From: Delftia sp. PS-11
GTDB taxonomy: Bacteria; Pseudomonadota; Gammaproteobacteria; Burkholderiales; Burkholderiaceae_C
Assembly: GCF_029870285.1 (NCBI RefSeq)
Contig: NZ_JACSYA010000019.1
Location: forward strand, 78,875-142,874
Direction: 5' to 3'
DNA: 64,000 nt
Made by a program: the position numbers and the translations under genes. This document shows, one piece after another, positions 44,868-53,334 of this stretch. How positions within the stretch are numbered: the stretch's first letter is position 1; the number at the start of each line of letters is the position of its first letter. Below the pieces are notes generated by a model. The model saw nothing but the letters and a program-made list of their open reading frames with translations, had not been told where the DNA came from and searched no databases.

Positions 44868-45575
44868 CTAGCCAGCCATGCCATCGGCTGCGATCAGCAC
44901 ACCGGCCGAAATGATGTACTGCGCCGCGCTTTCGATGTCGCCGCGCAGCGCGGCATGGGCGGCTGCGCCATCACGGCGCTGCAGCGCATCGACCAGATGG
45001 GCATGGTGCCCCACAGCCACCTGCTCGCGCACGCGGCGCGAGCCCGAGCGCAGGTCGTGGTTGAGGATGGGGCCGATGCGCAGCCACAGCGCCTCGATCA
45101 TCTGCACCAGCATGGGCATGCCAGCCGCACCGTAAATGGCGAAATGCAGGCCTTTGTTGAAGGCAATCAGCCGTGCGCCATCAGGCTCGGCCTGTGCCAT
45201 CTCGCTGGCGAAGCGGTCCCGCCAGACCACGATCTGCTGCAACTCGTCCTCGCGCAGGCGCTGTGCTGCCTGGCTTGCTGCCAGGCCCTCCAGATGGGTG
45301 CGGATGGTAGTGATTTCGCGGAACGCGCTGACCGTCATCAGGGGCACGCGCAGCGCGCGGCTGGGCGTCAGCTCCAGCGCCTGCTCGGCCACGAGCCGGT
45401 GAACCGCCTCGCGCACAGGCATGACGCTGACGCCCAGGGCGCTGGCCGTGGTGCGCAGCGAGATCTGCTCGCCTGGAAACATCTGGCCCGTGATCAGCAG
45501 CTCGCGCAACTGCGCGTAGACATCGCTGCTGAGGGTCTGGCGCTTGAGTGGGGTGACAAGTTCTGTGAGGGCCAT
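44868..45575 (-). CDS. GntR-family (FadR/FCD type) transcriptional regulator
   Basis: A 235-residue regulator. The winged helix is DVYAQLRELLITGQMFPGEQISLRTTASALGVSVMPVREAVHRLVAEQALELTPSRALRV (about 20-80). The C-terminal FCD helical domain includes FREITTIRTHLEGLAASQAAQRL, FNKGLHFAIYGAAGMPMLVQMIEALWLRIGPIL and EQVAVGHHAHLVDALQRRDGAAAHAALRGDI, whose acidic and histidine residues bind metal and organic acids in this family. ATG 45575 (MALTELVTPLKRQ) fits family starts. It is divergent from the SDR-BKACE-MFS cluster across 111 bp that contain a palindrome (45624-45642), so it is the probable local repressor. Confidence 0.92.
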   Translation of the reverse strand: MALTELVTPLKRQTLSSDVYAQLRELLITGQMFPGEQISLRTTASALGVSVMPVREAVHRLVAEQALELTPSRALRVPLMTVSAFREITTIRTHLEGLAASQAAQRLREDELQQIVVWRDRFASEMAQAEPDGARLIAFNKGLHFAIYGAAGMPMLVQMIEALWLRIGPILNHDLRSGSRRVREQVAVGHHAHLVDALQRRDGAAAHAALRGDIESAAQYIISAGVLIAADGMAG

Positions 45576-45623
45576 GCAGCCATCGTAGCGCATAGGCATG
45601 TCTGACAGGGTATTTACCATCAC

Positions 45624-45642
45624 ATATCTGTGATCACATATA
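45624..45642. promoter_or_regulatory. Palindromic operator candidate between gntR and the SDR gene
   Basis: ATATCTGTGATCACATATA contains the perfect palindrome TGTGATCACA (45629-45638) with near-symmetrical flanks. It sits in the short divergent intergenic region in front of both genes, the usual place for a GntR-type operator. Confidence 0.6.
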
Positions 45643-45686
45643 AATAATCAAAAACTATCAAACCACGAAATACCAAGGAATCATCT

Positions 45687-46469
45687 ATGTTGGAAAGCCG
45701 TTTTCTGGCAGGCCGGCGTGTTTTGGTGACCGCAGGCGCATCGGGCATCGGCCTCGAAATCACGCGCGCTTTTGTCGAGGCCGGGGCCCTGGCCATGGTC
45801 TGCGACGCCGATAGTGCCGGCCTGGCCCGGCTGGAACAGGCGCTGCCGGGCGTGCATGGCTGCCTGGCCGATGTGTCGGACGAGGCCCAGGTCGCGCACT
45901 TGTTCGCAGAGGCGGACCGCTCGCTGGGCGGACTCGACATTCTGGTGAACAACGCCGGCATCGCCGGACCGACAGGCGCCGTCGAAACACTGGCACTGGC
46001 CGACTGGGAGCGCACGCTGTCGGTCAACCTCACCGGCCAGTTCCTGTGCGCCCGCCTGGCCGTGCCACGGCTGCGCCAGGGGCGCTGCCCCGCCATCATC
46101 AACATGTCCTCGGCGGCCGGCCATCTGGGCATGCCGGGCCGGGCGGCCTATTCGGCATCCAAGTGGGCCGTGATCGGCTTGACCAAGTCGCTGGCCCTGG
46201 AGCTGGGGCACGAAGGCATCCGCGTCAACGCCATCCTGCCCGGCGCGGTGGACGGCCCCCGCATACAGGCCGTCATCGCCGCCAAGGCGCAGGCCCTGGG
46301 CCAGCCGGTGCAGGAGGTCGCGCGCAGCTACACGCGCCAGGCCGCGCTGGGGCGCATGGCCACGGCGCGCGACATCGCCCATATGGCGGTGTTCGCCGCC
46401 AGCGATCTGGCTGCCCATGTCACGGGCCAGGCGCTGGCGGTCGACGGCCTGACCCAGGCCCTGAGCTGA
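45687..46469 (+). CDS. Short-chain dehydrogenase/reductase
   Basis: A 260-residue NAD(P)-dependent SDR. The cofactor motif is VTAGASGIGLEITRAFVEAGA (TGxxxGxG variant TAGASGIG), with an acidic residue at VCDAD that favours NAD. NNAGIAGP follows, and the active site is Ser in INMSSAAGHLG with YSASK. The C-terminus ends HVTGQALAVDGLTQALS. In this cluster it would most simply oxidise a beta-hydroxy acid to the beta-keto acid cleaved by the next enzyme; the substrate is not known. AAGGA precedes the ATG. First gene after the divergent GntR regulator; BKACE follows by 47 bp. Confidence 0.92.
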   Translation: MLESRFLAGRRVLVTAGASGIGLEITRAFVEAGALAMVCDADSAGLARLEQALPGVHGCLADVSDEAQVAHLFAEADRSLGGLDILVNNAGIAGPTGAVETLALADWERTLSVNLTGQFLCARLAVPRLRQGRCPAIINMSSAAGHLGMPGRAAYSASKWAVIGLTKSLALELGHEGIRVNAILPGAVDGPRIQAVIAAKAQALGQPVQEVARSYTRQAALGRMATARDIAHMAVFAASDLAAHVTGQALAVDGLTQALS

Positions 46470-46516
46470 CAGCGCACGCCCTCCCCCATCCCGCGACCGC
46501 CTTTCGGAGCAGACCC

Positions 46517-47449
46517 ATGGCCCACCGCCCGCTTGCCATCATCACCTGCGCGCCCACCGGCGCTATCCACACGCCCAGCATGTCGCCGCACCTACCCGTG
46601 ACTGCCGACGAGATTGCCCGCGCCAGCATTGAGGCGGCCGAGGCCGGCGCCGCCATCGTGCATCTGCATGCGCGCGACCCCAGGGACGGCCGCCCCTCGC
46701 AGGATCCGGCGCTGTTCAGGCCCTTCCTGGCGCAGATACGTGGGGCCACGGATGCCATCATCAACATCACCACGGGCGGCAGTCCGCACATGTCCGTGCA
46801 GGAGCGCCTGCAGCCTGTGGCGGTCTTCCAGCCCGAGCTGGCATCGCTGAACATGGGCTCCATGAACTTCGGGCTGTTTCCCATGCTGGAGCGGTTCAGG
46901 CAATTCGCGCATGGCTGGGAGCGCGAGCACCTGGAAAACAGCCGCAATCTGGTGTTCAAGAACACCTATGCCGACATAGAAAGCATCCTGCGCCAGGGCC
47001 AGGCCCAGGGCACGCGCTTCGAGTTCGAGTGCTATGACATCGGCCATCTGTACAACCTGGCCCATTTCGTGGACCGGGGGCTGGTGCAGGGCACGGTGTT
47101 CGTGCAGTCGGTGTTCGGCATTCTGGGCGGCATCGGCGCCCACCCCGAGGATCTGATGCACATGAAGCGCACGGCCGACCGGCTGCTGGGCAGCCACTAC
47201 CAATGGTCCATTCTGGGCGCGGGGCGCCACCAGATGGCGCTGGCGACCATGGGCGCAGCCATGGGCGCCCATGTGCGGGTGGGCCTGGAGGATTCGCTGT
47301 GGATCGGCCCCGGCCAGCTGGCCGCATCAAGCGCCGAGCAGGTGCGGCGCATACGCGCCGTGCTCGACGCGCTGAACATCGGCGTGGCCACGCCCGAACA
47401 GGCCCGCCAGATGCTGGGCCTCAAGGGCGCCGCTGCCGTGGCGTTCTGA
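46517..47449 (+). CDS. Beta-keto acid cleavage enzyme (BKACE, DUF849)
   Basis: A 310-residue enzyme of the BKACE family, which condenses a beta-keto acid with acetyl-CoA and releases acetoacetate plus a new acyl-CoA. Family motifs: IITCAPTGAIHTPSMSPHLPVTADEIARASIEAAEAGAAIVHLHARDPRDGRPSQD with the zinc-binding HLHAR, IINITTGGSPHMSVQERL, ASLNMGSMNFG, FVQSVFGILGGIGAHPEDLMHM and WSILGAGRHQMALATMGAAMGAHVRVGLEDSL. GGAG lies upstream of ATG 46517. The in-frame region further upstream overlaps the SDR gene and is not coding. Acetoacetate produced would be used by ScoAB at 51159-52507. Confidence 0.93.
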   Translation: MAHRPLAIITCAPTGAIHTPSMSPHLPVTADEIARASIEAAEAGAAIVHLHARDPRDGRPSQDPALFRPFLAQIRGATDAIINITTGGSPHMSVQERLQPVAVFQPELASLNMGSMNFGLFPMLERFRQFAHGWEREHLENSRNLVFKNTYADIESILRQGQAQGTRFEFECYDIGHLYNLAHFVDRGLVQGTVFVQSVFGILGGIGAHPEDLMHMKRTADRLLGSHYQWSILGAGRHQMALATMGAAMGAHVRVGLEDSLWIGPGQLAASSAEQVRRIRAVLDALNIGVATPEQARQMLGLKGAAAVAF

Positions 47450-47488
47450 GCAACAGCCCCCCATTTGCCCCCTGAAGGAGAGTTCACC

Positions 47489-47611
47489 ATGCGCATCGAC
47501 ATCGTGGCCGATCTCAAGACCTCACTGGGCGAAGGCCCCCTGTGGGATACAGGGCAGCAGCGCCTGTACTGGGTGGACAGCTTCGACGGCCGGATTTTCC
47601 GCTGGTCCGCC
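47489..47611 (+). pseudogene. Remnant of an SMP-30/gluconolactonase/LRE-family gene (5' end only)
   Basis: Forty-one codons from ATG 47489 read MRIDIVADLKTSLGEGPLWD followed by TGQQRLYWVDSFDGRIFRW, the unmistakable N-terminal blade of an SMP-30/gluconolactonase family protein (GEGPLWD...LYWVD). It has its own AAGGAG ribosome-binding site, 15 bp after BKACE. Homology stops near 47611 and the sequence runs into the leader of the MFS gene 53 bp later; the remaining roughly 250 residues expected for the family are missing. A deletion is the simplest explanation. The frame remains open over the MFS gene but that part is only its alternative frame. Confidence 0.8.
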
Positions 47612-47663
47612 CTGCCCCGCTTCTTTCTTCGGCCATGTCCCTCATCCGTTACCTGGAGCCGCC

Positions 47664-49004
47664 ATGCCCCATCCACCACATGCCACGCATACCATCCATA
47701 CCACACACGCCAGCGCAGACGATACGCAGCGCACGCTGAATACGCACATTCTGCGCAAGCTCATGCCGCTGCTGGTGCTGGTCTATGTGATCAGCTTCAT
47801 CGACCGCACCAATATCGCGCTGGCCAAGACGCACATCGAAATCGACCTGGGCATCTCGTCCGCTGCCTACGGGCTGGGCGCAGGACTGTTCTTCCTGAGC
47901 TACGCGCTGCTGGAAGTGCCCAGCAATCTCATCATGCACAGGGTCGGCGCGCGGTTGTGGATCACGCGGATCATGGTGACCTGGGGGCTGCTGTCGGCGG
48001 GCATGGCCTTCATCGCCGGAGAGGCTTCGTTCTACGCCATGCGGCTGCTGCTGGGCGCAGCCGAGGCCGGGCTGTTTCCAGGCGTCATGCTCTACCTGAC
48101 CTACTGGTTCGGCCGCGAGCAGCGGGCCCGCGCCATCGGCTATTTCCTGCTGGGCGTGTGCATCGCCAACATCCTGAGCGGTCCCGTGGGCGGAGCCCTG
48201 CTGCAGATGGACGGCCTCCTGGGCTGGCGCGGCTGGCAATGGATGTTCGTCATCGAGGGGCTGCCCGCCGTGGCACTGGCCTGGGTGGTCTGGAAGAAGC
48301 TGCCCGACGGGCCGGCCAGCGCGCCCTGGCTCACGAAGGCGCAATCGCGCCAGGTGCTGGAGCATCTGCGCGCCGAGCAGGAGCAGCAGGCACGCTCGGG
48401 CACGACAGGCCAGTCGCTCAGGGACTGCCTGGCCGACCGCCAGATCTGGCTGGCCATCTTCATCTACTTTTGCCACCAGATCAGCATCTACACCGTGATC
48501 TTTTTCCTGCCGGGCATCATCGGCAGCTACGGCACGCTTTCGCCGCTGCAGATCGGCCTGCTCAACTCCGTACCCTGGATTGCGGCAGCCATCGGCGCGG
48601 CCTGGCTGCCGCGCCTGGCCACCACAGCACAGCGCTGCCGGCACATGCTGCTGGCGGGCCTGTCCACCATGGCCACCGGCCTGCTGCTGGCCGCGCTGGC
48701 GGGCAGCTCGGCACCGGTCCTGGGCCTGCTGGGCTTCAGCCTGACGGCGCTGATGTTCTTTGCCGTGCAGTCCGTGATCTTCCTGTTTCCCGCCTCCCGG
48801 CTGGCAGGCGCGGGGCTGGCCAGCGGCATCGCGCTGGTCAACACCTGCGGCCTGGCTGGCGGCTTCATCGGCCCCACGGCCATGGGCCTGATCGAGCAGG
48901 CCACGGGCAGTACGCGCAATGGCCTGCTCATCATCGCAGCCCTGCTGGTGGCAGCAGCGCTGGCATCGGCCCGGCTGCGCCAGGGACAGGAAAAGCGGGG
49001 GTGA
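47664..49004 (+). CDS. MFS transporter, anion:cation symporter type
   Basis: A 446-residue major facilitator with 12 predicted membrane helices. The N-terminus carries the ACS-family hallmark LMPLLVLVYVISFIDRTNIALAKTHIEIDLGISSAAYGLGAGLFFLSYALLEVPSNLIMHRVGARLWITRIMVTWG. FPGVMLYLTYWFGREQRARAIGYFLLGVCIANILSGPVGGALLQMDGLLGWRGWQWMFVIEGLPAVAL also fits this family of organic-acid importers (phthalate, tartrate, galactonate and others). The central loop is charged (EHLRAEQEQQ). It is the last gene of the catabolic cluster and would import the substrate. CTGGAG lies before ATG 47664. Substrate not assignable. Confidence 0.92.
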   Translation: MPHPPHATHTIHTTHASADDTQRTLNTHILRKLMPLLVLVYVISFIDRTNIALAKTHIEIDLGISSAAYGLGAGLFFLSYALLEVPSNLIMHRVGARLWITRIMVTWGLLSAGMAFIAGEASFYAMRLLLGAAEAGLFPGVMLYLTYWFGREQRARAIGYFLLGVCIANILSGPVGGALLQMDGLLGWRGWQWMFVIEGLPAVALAWVVWKKLPDGPASAPWLTKAQSRQVLEHLRAEQEQQARSGTTGQSLRDCLADRQIWLAIFIYFCHQISIYTVIFFLPGIIGSYGTLSPLQIGLLNSVPWIAAAIGAAWLPRLATTAQRCRHMLLAGLSTMATGLLLAALAGSSAPVLGLLGFSLTALMFFAVQSVIFLFPASRLAGAGLASGIALVNTCGLAGGFIGPTAMGLIEQATGSTRNGLLIIAALLVAAALASARLRQGQEKRG

Positions 49005-49293
49005 CATGGCCTCTGCACGGTCTTGCGGCCACTGCACGCGCAGGACTGCGCTGTATCTTTACATGATCTTCACACAAACCACAGCAAGACCTTGGCAAGC
49101 CACCATACGTCCACAATCCGCGCCAATCATGGCTTTTCATGCACGCTACTGAACTGAAAAGCATGCTTCTCACGAAATTACGCTGTATCCACAAAATCTC
49201 TTCGAACTTCCTCTTACCCCCATCATTCGCAAAGACTATGGATTTCGCTTAATCTTAGGATATTTCTTTGACCGTCCGACCCGTGACCTGCCC

Positions 49294-49665
49294 ATGACCT
49301 CCAAAGTCCAGTTCCGCCTGCGCGTATACAACGACAGCACCATTGCCATCGGCCCGGGCAAAGTGCAGTTGCTAGAGGCCATCGCAGAGGCCGGCTCCAT
49401 TTCGGCGGCGGCGCGCGCGCTGGGCATGTCGTACCGGCGGGCCTGGGTGCTGGTGGACGAGATGAACCGCTCGCTGCAGATGCCCGCCGTCAATACGGCC
49501 GCAGGCGGCGCCCACGGCGGCGGCGCATCGCTGACCCCGACCGGCGAGGCCATCGTGCGGCACTACCGTTCCATCGAGACCACGGCACGCATGGCAGCCG
49601 CGTCCGATATCGCGGCCCTGACGCGCATGCTCAACCCGCTGGGCACGACGGCATCGGGAAGCTGA
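49294..49665 (+). CDS. ModE-type DNA-binding domain protein without a molybdate-binding domain
   Basis: A 123-residue winged-helix protein equal to the N-terminal domain of ModE: VYNDSTIAIGPGKVQLLEAIAEAGSISAAARALGMSYRRAWVLVDEMNRSLQMPAVNTAAGGAHGGGASLTPTGEAIVRHYRSIE. The C-terminal TOBE/Mop molybdate-binding domains of full ModE are absent, so molybdate sensing is not evident. It may respond to something else or act constitutively. It is 289 bp downstream of the MFS gene and 31 bp before the convergent HD-GYP stop. No mod transport genes are nearby, although the window contains a molybdenum formate dehydrogenase. RBS weak. Confidence 0.88.
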   Translation: MTSKVQFRLRVYNDSTIAIGPGKVQLLEAIAEAGSISAAARALGMSYRRAWVLVDEMNRSLQMPAVNTAAGGAHGGGASLTPTGEAIVRHYRSIETTARMAAASDIAALTRMLNPLGTTASGS

Positions 49666-49696
49666 AAGGCCGGGCAACAGCCCGGCCACGCATGGC

Positions 49697-51058
49697 TCAG
49701 CCTCTTGGCGCAGGAGCTGGGGCCAGGCGGCCTGGATCGATCTGCATGCATGCATCGCACCATTGCGCCACCGCAGCATCCACGGCATGGGCACAGGCAT
49801 GCACGCCGGGCCAGCGGCGCAGACAGCCATTGACAATCGCCTGCAGCTGCCATAGCGCCTCACGGCTGACCAGGGCGATCTCGCTCATGCCTTGCACATC
49901 GTCCTTGAGATAGGCCAGCAGATCGGTCTGCTGATTCGGGTGCGCACCGGCCTCGGCCAGCTGTTTTTGCAGGCTTCCGATGCTGGTATCGATGTAGACG
50001 GCTGCCTGGTGATCGGGCATGGCCTGCCAGCGCTCGGGAAACTTCTGGCTCAGCGTTTCCCACATCTGGAACGCCGCAGCCAGGGCGGCCACGGTATGCA
50101 TGAACTCGGCCTGCAGCGGCGGCAGGGGCGTTCCCGGCGCGATCTCGTCGTAGAGCAGCGGCAGGATGATGCTCACCAGATCAGCCGGATAGCGGCGATG
50201 GTTCATGCGCAGCATCAGCGACAGGCGCTGGCCCGGCAGGTCGTGGAACTTGTCGAAAAAGGCCGACACCACCTCGGCCAGCAGCAGGATCTGGCCCATG
50301 GGAGAGATATTCTCGCCATGGATGCCGCGCGGATAACCGGTGCCATCCATGCGCTCGTGGTGCTCAAGGATGGCCATCTCCACATCCTGCGAGTAGACGC
50401 CTGCGCCGCGCACAATCAGCATGGCCGTGACGGAGTGCGCCACCAGATGCTTGCGCTCGTTACCGGACAGACGGTAATTGGAATCGGTCCAGGCCGGGTC
50501 CATATAGAGCATACCGACATCATGCAGCAGGGCTGCCACCGCCAGAGGCCCGCATTCACGCTCGCTCCAGCCCTTGTGAAGCGCCAGGCAAATGGCCACC
50601 AGCATCATCTGCAGGCTGTGCGCGAACAGTTCGGGACGCTGCTCACGCATCACCGTCAGTTTGAAGCCGATATGCGGCGGCAGCACCAGAAGGCGCAAGG
50701 GCGCCAGCAGCCGGTCTGTGCCGCCCAGTGACTGCACAAGCCGCCTGACCAGATCCACGGTTTCGCACTGCACCATGGCATAGGCTTCGATGGACTGCAC
50801 ATCGACCCGGTTGTCCACGCTCAGGTGCTTGTCGATAGGGTCACGCAGCCTGTGGCGCACCAGACGCTCGTACATGCGGCTGTCAAGCCGGGCATACTTC
50901 TCGACGAGCTTGACTCCCTTGTCATTGAAGATGGGCTCGCCGGTCACCACGTTGCAGTGCTCGGCCATGTCGGTGACGGCGCGCAGGAAATGCTCGCCCT
51001 CATCCTTCCATCCCTGCTGCGCGGCCTGTGGATTGCGCGCGGCGGCGGCATCCGTCAT
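49697..51058 (-). CDS. HD-GYP domain phosphohydrolase
   Basis: A 453-residue cytoplasmic protein. The HD-GYP domain, about 170-290, is recognised by AALLHDVGMLYMDPAWT, the later histidines AHSVTAMLIVRG and EHHERMDGTGYPRGIHGENISPMGQILLLAEVVSAFFDK. GYP is present in the form DGTGYP, so cyclic-di-GMP hydrolysis is plausible. The N-terminal (1-160) and C-terminal (300-453) regions are helical without a recognised sensor or REC domain. AAGGGAG precedes ATG 51058. It lies downstream of scoB on the same strand, with a terminator-like hairpin between, and is convergent with the ModE-like gene. Confidence 0.9.
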   Translation of the reverse strand: MTDAAAARNPQAAQQGWKDEGEHFLRAVTDMAEHCNVVTGEPIFNDKGVKLVEKYARLDSRMYERLVRHRLRDPIDKHLSVDNRVDVQSIEAYAMVQCETVDLVRRLVQSLGGTDRLLAPLRLLVLPPHIGFKLTVMREQRPELFAHSLQMMLVAICLALHKGWSERECGPLAVAALLHDVGMLYMDPAWTDSNYRLSGNERKHLVAHSVTAMLIVRGAGVYSQDVEMAILEHHERMDGTGYPRGIHGENISPMGQILLLAEVVSAFFDKFHDLPGQRLSLMLRMNHRRYPADLVSIILPLLYDEIAPGTPLPPLQAEFMHTVAALAAAFQMWETLSQKFPERWQAMPDHQAAVYIDTSIGSLQKQLAEAGAHPNQQTDLLAYLKDDVQGMSEIALVSREALWQLQAIVNGCLRRWPGVHACAHAVDAAVAQWCDACMQIDPGRLAPAPAPRG

Positions 51059-51088
51059 AAAAGACTCCCTTGGCTCGAATATATAAAC

Positions 51089-51117
51089 ACAAGAGCCCGC
51101 ACATGGCGGGCTCTTGT
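51089..51117. terminator. Hairpin terminator between scoB and the HD-GYP gene
   Basis: ACAAGAGCCCGC (51089-51100) pairs perfectly with GCGGGCTCTTGT (51106-51117) around ACATG. On the minus strand it follows the scoB stop by about 40 bp and precedes the HD-GYP start; the flank reads GTTTATATAT. Confidence 0.75.
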
Positions 51118-51158
51118 TCCAAGGCCGGCGTCAAAAACGCCGGCACTGCATGGACCAA

Positions 51159-51797
51159 TCAGCGGATCAGCGTCACGCCGGTCTTGGACTGTATCTCCTC
51201 GAAGCTGACCTCGGGGGCCAGCTCGACGAGTTTCAGGCCTTGCGGCGTCACGTCCATCACTCCCAGATCGGTGATGATACGATCGACCACGCCCACGCCG
51301 GTCAAAGGCAGGGTGCAGGCGGGCAAAATTTTCAGGTCAGTCGTGCCATCTTTCTTGCGGGCCACATGCTCCATGAGCACGATGACGCGCTTGACCCCAG
51401 CGACCAGGTCCATGGCGCCGCCCATGCCCTTGACCATCTTGCCGGGAATCATCCAGTTGGCCAGATCGCCCTGCTCGGACACCTGCATGGCGCCCAGGAT
51501 GGACAGGTTGATCTTTCCGCCACGGATCATGGCGAACGACTGGTCACTGCCGAAGATGGACGAGCCAGCGATCGTGGTCACAGTCTGCTTGCCGGCATTG
51601 ATCAGGTCGGCATCGACAGCATCCTCGGTCGGAAAGGGGCCGATGCCCAGCATGCCGTTCTCGGACTGCAGCCACACTTCCTTGTCACCCGTGTGGTTGG
51701 CCACCAGGGTGGGAATGCCGATGCCCAGGTTGACGTAGAAGCCGTCTTCGAGTTCTTGGGCCGCGCGGGCGGCCATCTGGTCTTGGGTCCACGGCAT
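51159..51797 (-). CDS. scoB: 3-oxoacid CoA-transferase subunit B
   Basis: The 212-residue beta subunit of succinyl-CoA:3-ketoacid CoA-transferase. It opens [35 protein letters not shown]. The catalytic glutamate lies in [16 protein letters not shown], the conserved ENGxx[43 protein letters not shown] is also diagnostic. With ScoA it transfers CoA from succinyl-CoA to acetoacetate. AAGGAG is upstream; the start is 2 nt after the scoA stop, so the pair is one operon. It fits the use of acetoacetate released by BKACE at 46517-47449 or by ketone/PHB metabolism. Confidence 0.95.
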   Translation of the reverse strand: MPWTQDQMAARAAQELEDGFYVNLGIGIPTLVANHTGDKEVWLQSENGMLGIGPFPTEDAVDADLINAGKQTVTTIAGSSIFGSDQSFAMIRGGKINLSILGAMQVSEQGDLANWMIPGKMVKGMGGAMDLVAGVKRVIVLMEHVARKKDGTTDLKILPACTLPLTGVGVVDRIITDLGVMDVTPQGLKLVELAPEVSFEEIQSKTGVTLIR

Positions 51798-51799
51798 GG

Positions 51800-52507
51800 T
51801 CAGGCTCCTTGTTTTTCTGTGATGGTGCGCTTTTCGATGCGCTTTTCGGGATTCGGGTTGTGCACGATGCGGTGCACATAGATGCCGGGCAGGTGAATGT
51901 CATCGGGCGCGATGTCACCGACCTCGACCACCTCCTCCACTTCCACGATGCAGATTTTGCCGGCCGTGGCGGCAGCAGGGTTGAAGTTGCGCGCGGTCAG
52001 GCGGAACTGCAGGTTGCCGCTCTTGTCGGCGCGGTGCGCCTTGACCAGCGAGACATCGGGCACCAGAGCGCGCTCCATCACATAAGTCTCGCCATCGAAC
52101 TCGCGCAGCTCCTTGCCTTCGGCCACGATGGTGCCCACACCCGTCTTGGTGAAAAAGGCCGGAATGCCCGCGCCGCCAGCGCGCAGCTTCTCTGCCAGCG
52201 TGCCCTGGGGCGTGAACTCCAGCTCCAGCTCGCCCGCCAGATACTGGCGCTCGAACTCCTTGTTCTCACCCACGTAGGACGAGATCATCTTCTTGATCTG
52301 GCGTGTTTCCAGCAGCTTGCCCAGGCCGAAGCCGTCCACGCCCGCATTGTTGGAAATCACCGTGAGGCCCTTGACGCCGCTGTCGCGCAGCGCATCGATC
52401 AGCGCTTCGGGAATGCCGCACAGGCCGAAGCCACCCACGGCCAGCAGTTGCCCGTCGGCCACAACGCCCTGGAGCGCCTGCTCGGCGCTGGGATAGAGCT
52501 TTTTCAC
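51800..52507 (-). CDS. scoA: 3-oxoacid CoA-transferase subunit A
   Basis: The 235-residue alpha subunit: [63 protein letters not shown], then [52 protein letters not shown], all diagnostic for the family. The start is taken as GTG 52507, because AAGGAG lies 7 nt upstream; an in-frame TTG five codons earlier overlaps the ribosome-binding site itself. First gene of scoAB. It is divergent from a PAS-LuxR regulator, and the 74-bp intergenic region contains a perfect palindrome (52540-52561). Confidence 0.94.
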   Translation of the reverse strand: MKKLYPSAEQALQGVVADGQLLAVGGFGLCGIPEALIDALRDSGVKGLTVISNNAGVDGFGLGKLLETRQIKKMISSYVGENKEFERQYLAGELELEFTPQGTLAEKLRAGGAGIPAFFTKTGVGTIVAEGKELREFDGETYVMERALVPDVSLVKAHRADKSGNLQFRLTARNFNPAAATAGKICIVEVEEVVEVGDIAPDDIHLPGIYVHRIVHNPNPEKRIEKRTITEKQGA

Positions 52508-52539
52508 ACACGTCTCCTTCAAAATGGATGCGCTACGAT

Positions 52540-52561
52540 ACTACGTACTTGCATACGTAGT
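52540..52561. promoter_or_regulatory. Palindromic operator candidate between scoA and the PAS-LuxR regulator
   Basis: ACTACGTA (52540-52547) and TACGTAGT (52554-52561) form a perfect 8-bp inverted repeat around CTTGCA. It lies in the middle of the short divergent intergenic region, 33 bp upstream of scoA and 20 bp upstream of the regulator, the expected position of a shared operator. Confidence 0.7.
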
Positions 52562-52581
52562 TTTTCGTAAAGACTTGCACC

Positions 52582-53124
52582 ATGGATATCGATTACCGGC
52601 TGGCATTCGACGCGGCGCCCGTGGGCCTCGTGATCTCGCGCAACCGCACCATGATCGACTGCAACCGGCAGGTCTGCGAAATGTTCGCTGCCTCGCGCGA
52701 GGTACTGATCGGCCAGAGCTTCCAGATACTCTACCCCAGCGCCGACGAGTATGAACGGCTGGGAGCACGCATCGCCCCCATTCTCAACGCCAAGGGGTTT
52801 TACTCGGACAACCGCATCATGAAGCGCGCCAATGGCGAGACCTTCTGGTGCCATGTCACGGGCCGCACGCTGGACCGCAGCGACCCGCATGCATCGGGCA
52901 TCTGGAGCTTCGAGGACCTCAGCGCCCAGCGCCCCGTCAGGGCAGAACTCACAGGCCGCGAACGCGAAGTGGCCGCCCGCCTGCTCGAAGGCCTGACCTC
53001 CAAGGAAATCGGCCGCGCACTGGCCATCAGCCACCGCACTGTGGAAATCTACCGCGCACGGCTGATGCGCAAATACGGCGCCTCCACAGCCGCCGATCTG
53101 GTGCACAAGCTGGTTTCCGGCTGA
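52582..53124 (+). CDS. PAS domain LuxR-type transcriptional regulator
   Basis: A 180-residue one-component regulator. The N-terminal PAS domain (about 5-115: LAFDAAPVGLVISRNRTMIDCNRQVCEMFAASREVLIGQSFQILYPSADEYERLG...MKRANGETFWCHVTGRTLD) is followed by a GerE/LuxR helix-turn-helix (AELTGREREVAARLLEGLTSKEIGRALAISHRTVEIYRARLMRKYGASTAADLVHKL). The PAS ligand is unknown. It is divergent from scoAB across a perfect palindrome and is its likely regulator; autoregulation is likely too. ATG 52582. Confidence 0.93.
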   Translation: MDIDYRLAFDAAPVGLVISRNRTMIDCNRQVCEMFAASREVLIGQSFQILYPSADEYERLGARIAPILNAKGFYSDNRIMKRANGETFWCHVTGRTLDRSDPHASGIWSFEDLSAQRPVRAELTGREREVAARLLEGLTSKEIGRALAISHRTVEIYRARLMRKYGASTAADLVHKLVSG

Positions 53125-53334
53125 CCCGCCCGGGGCTGACCTGCCCGTCCCTGTGACTGGACAACGGCCTACACCGGCACGGCAGGCGCACCCAACACAA
53201 TGGCTGGGCACCAGCATGCCCATGGCGTTGACTGGCATTTGCGCGTTGAATTTTTGACTATGGCGAAGTTGAAATTTGCCAATCGCTAAAACCTTGCCAT
53301 ATTCATAGAACAAAACAACAATAAAGAAAATTCG

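Noticed and set aside
47612..49066. Continuation of the gluconolactonase frame over the MFS gene as a fusion protein
   Set aside because: After about 47611 the frame carries no SMP-30 features, while the other frame encodes a complete 12-helix MFS protein.
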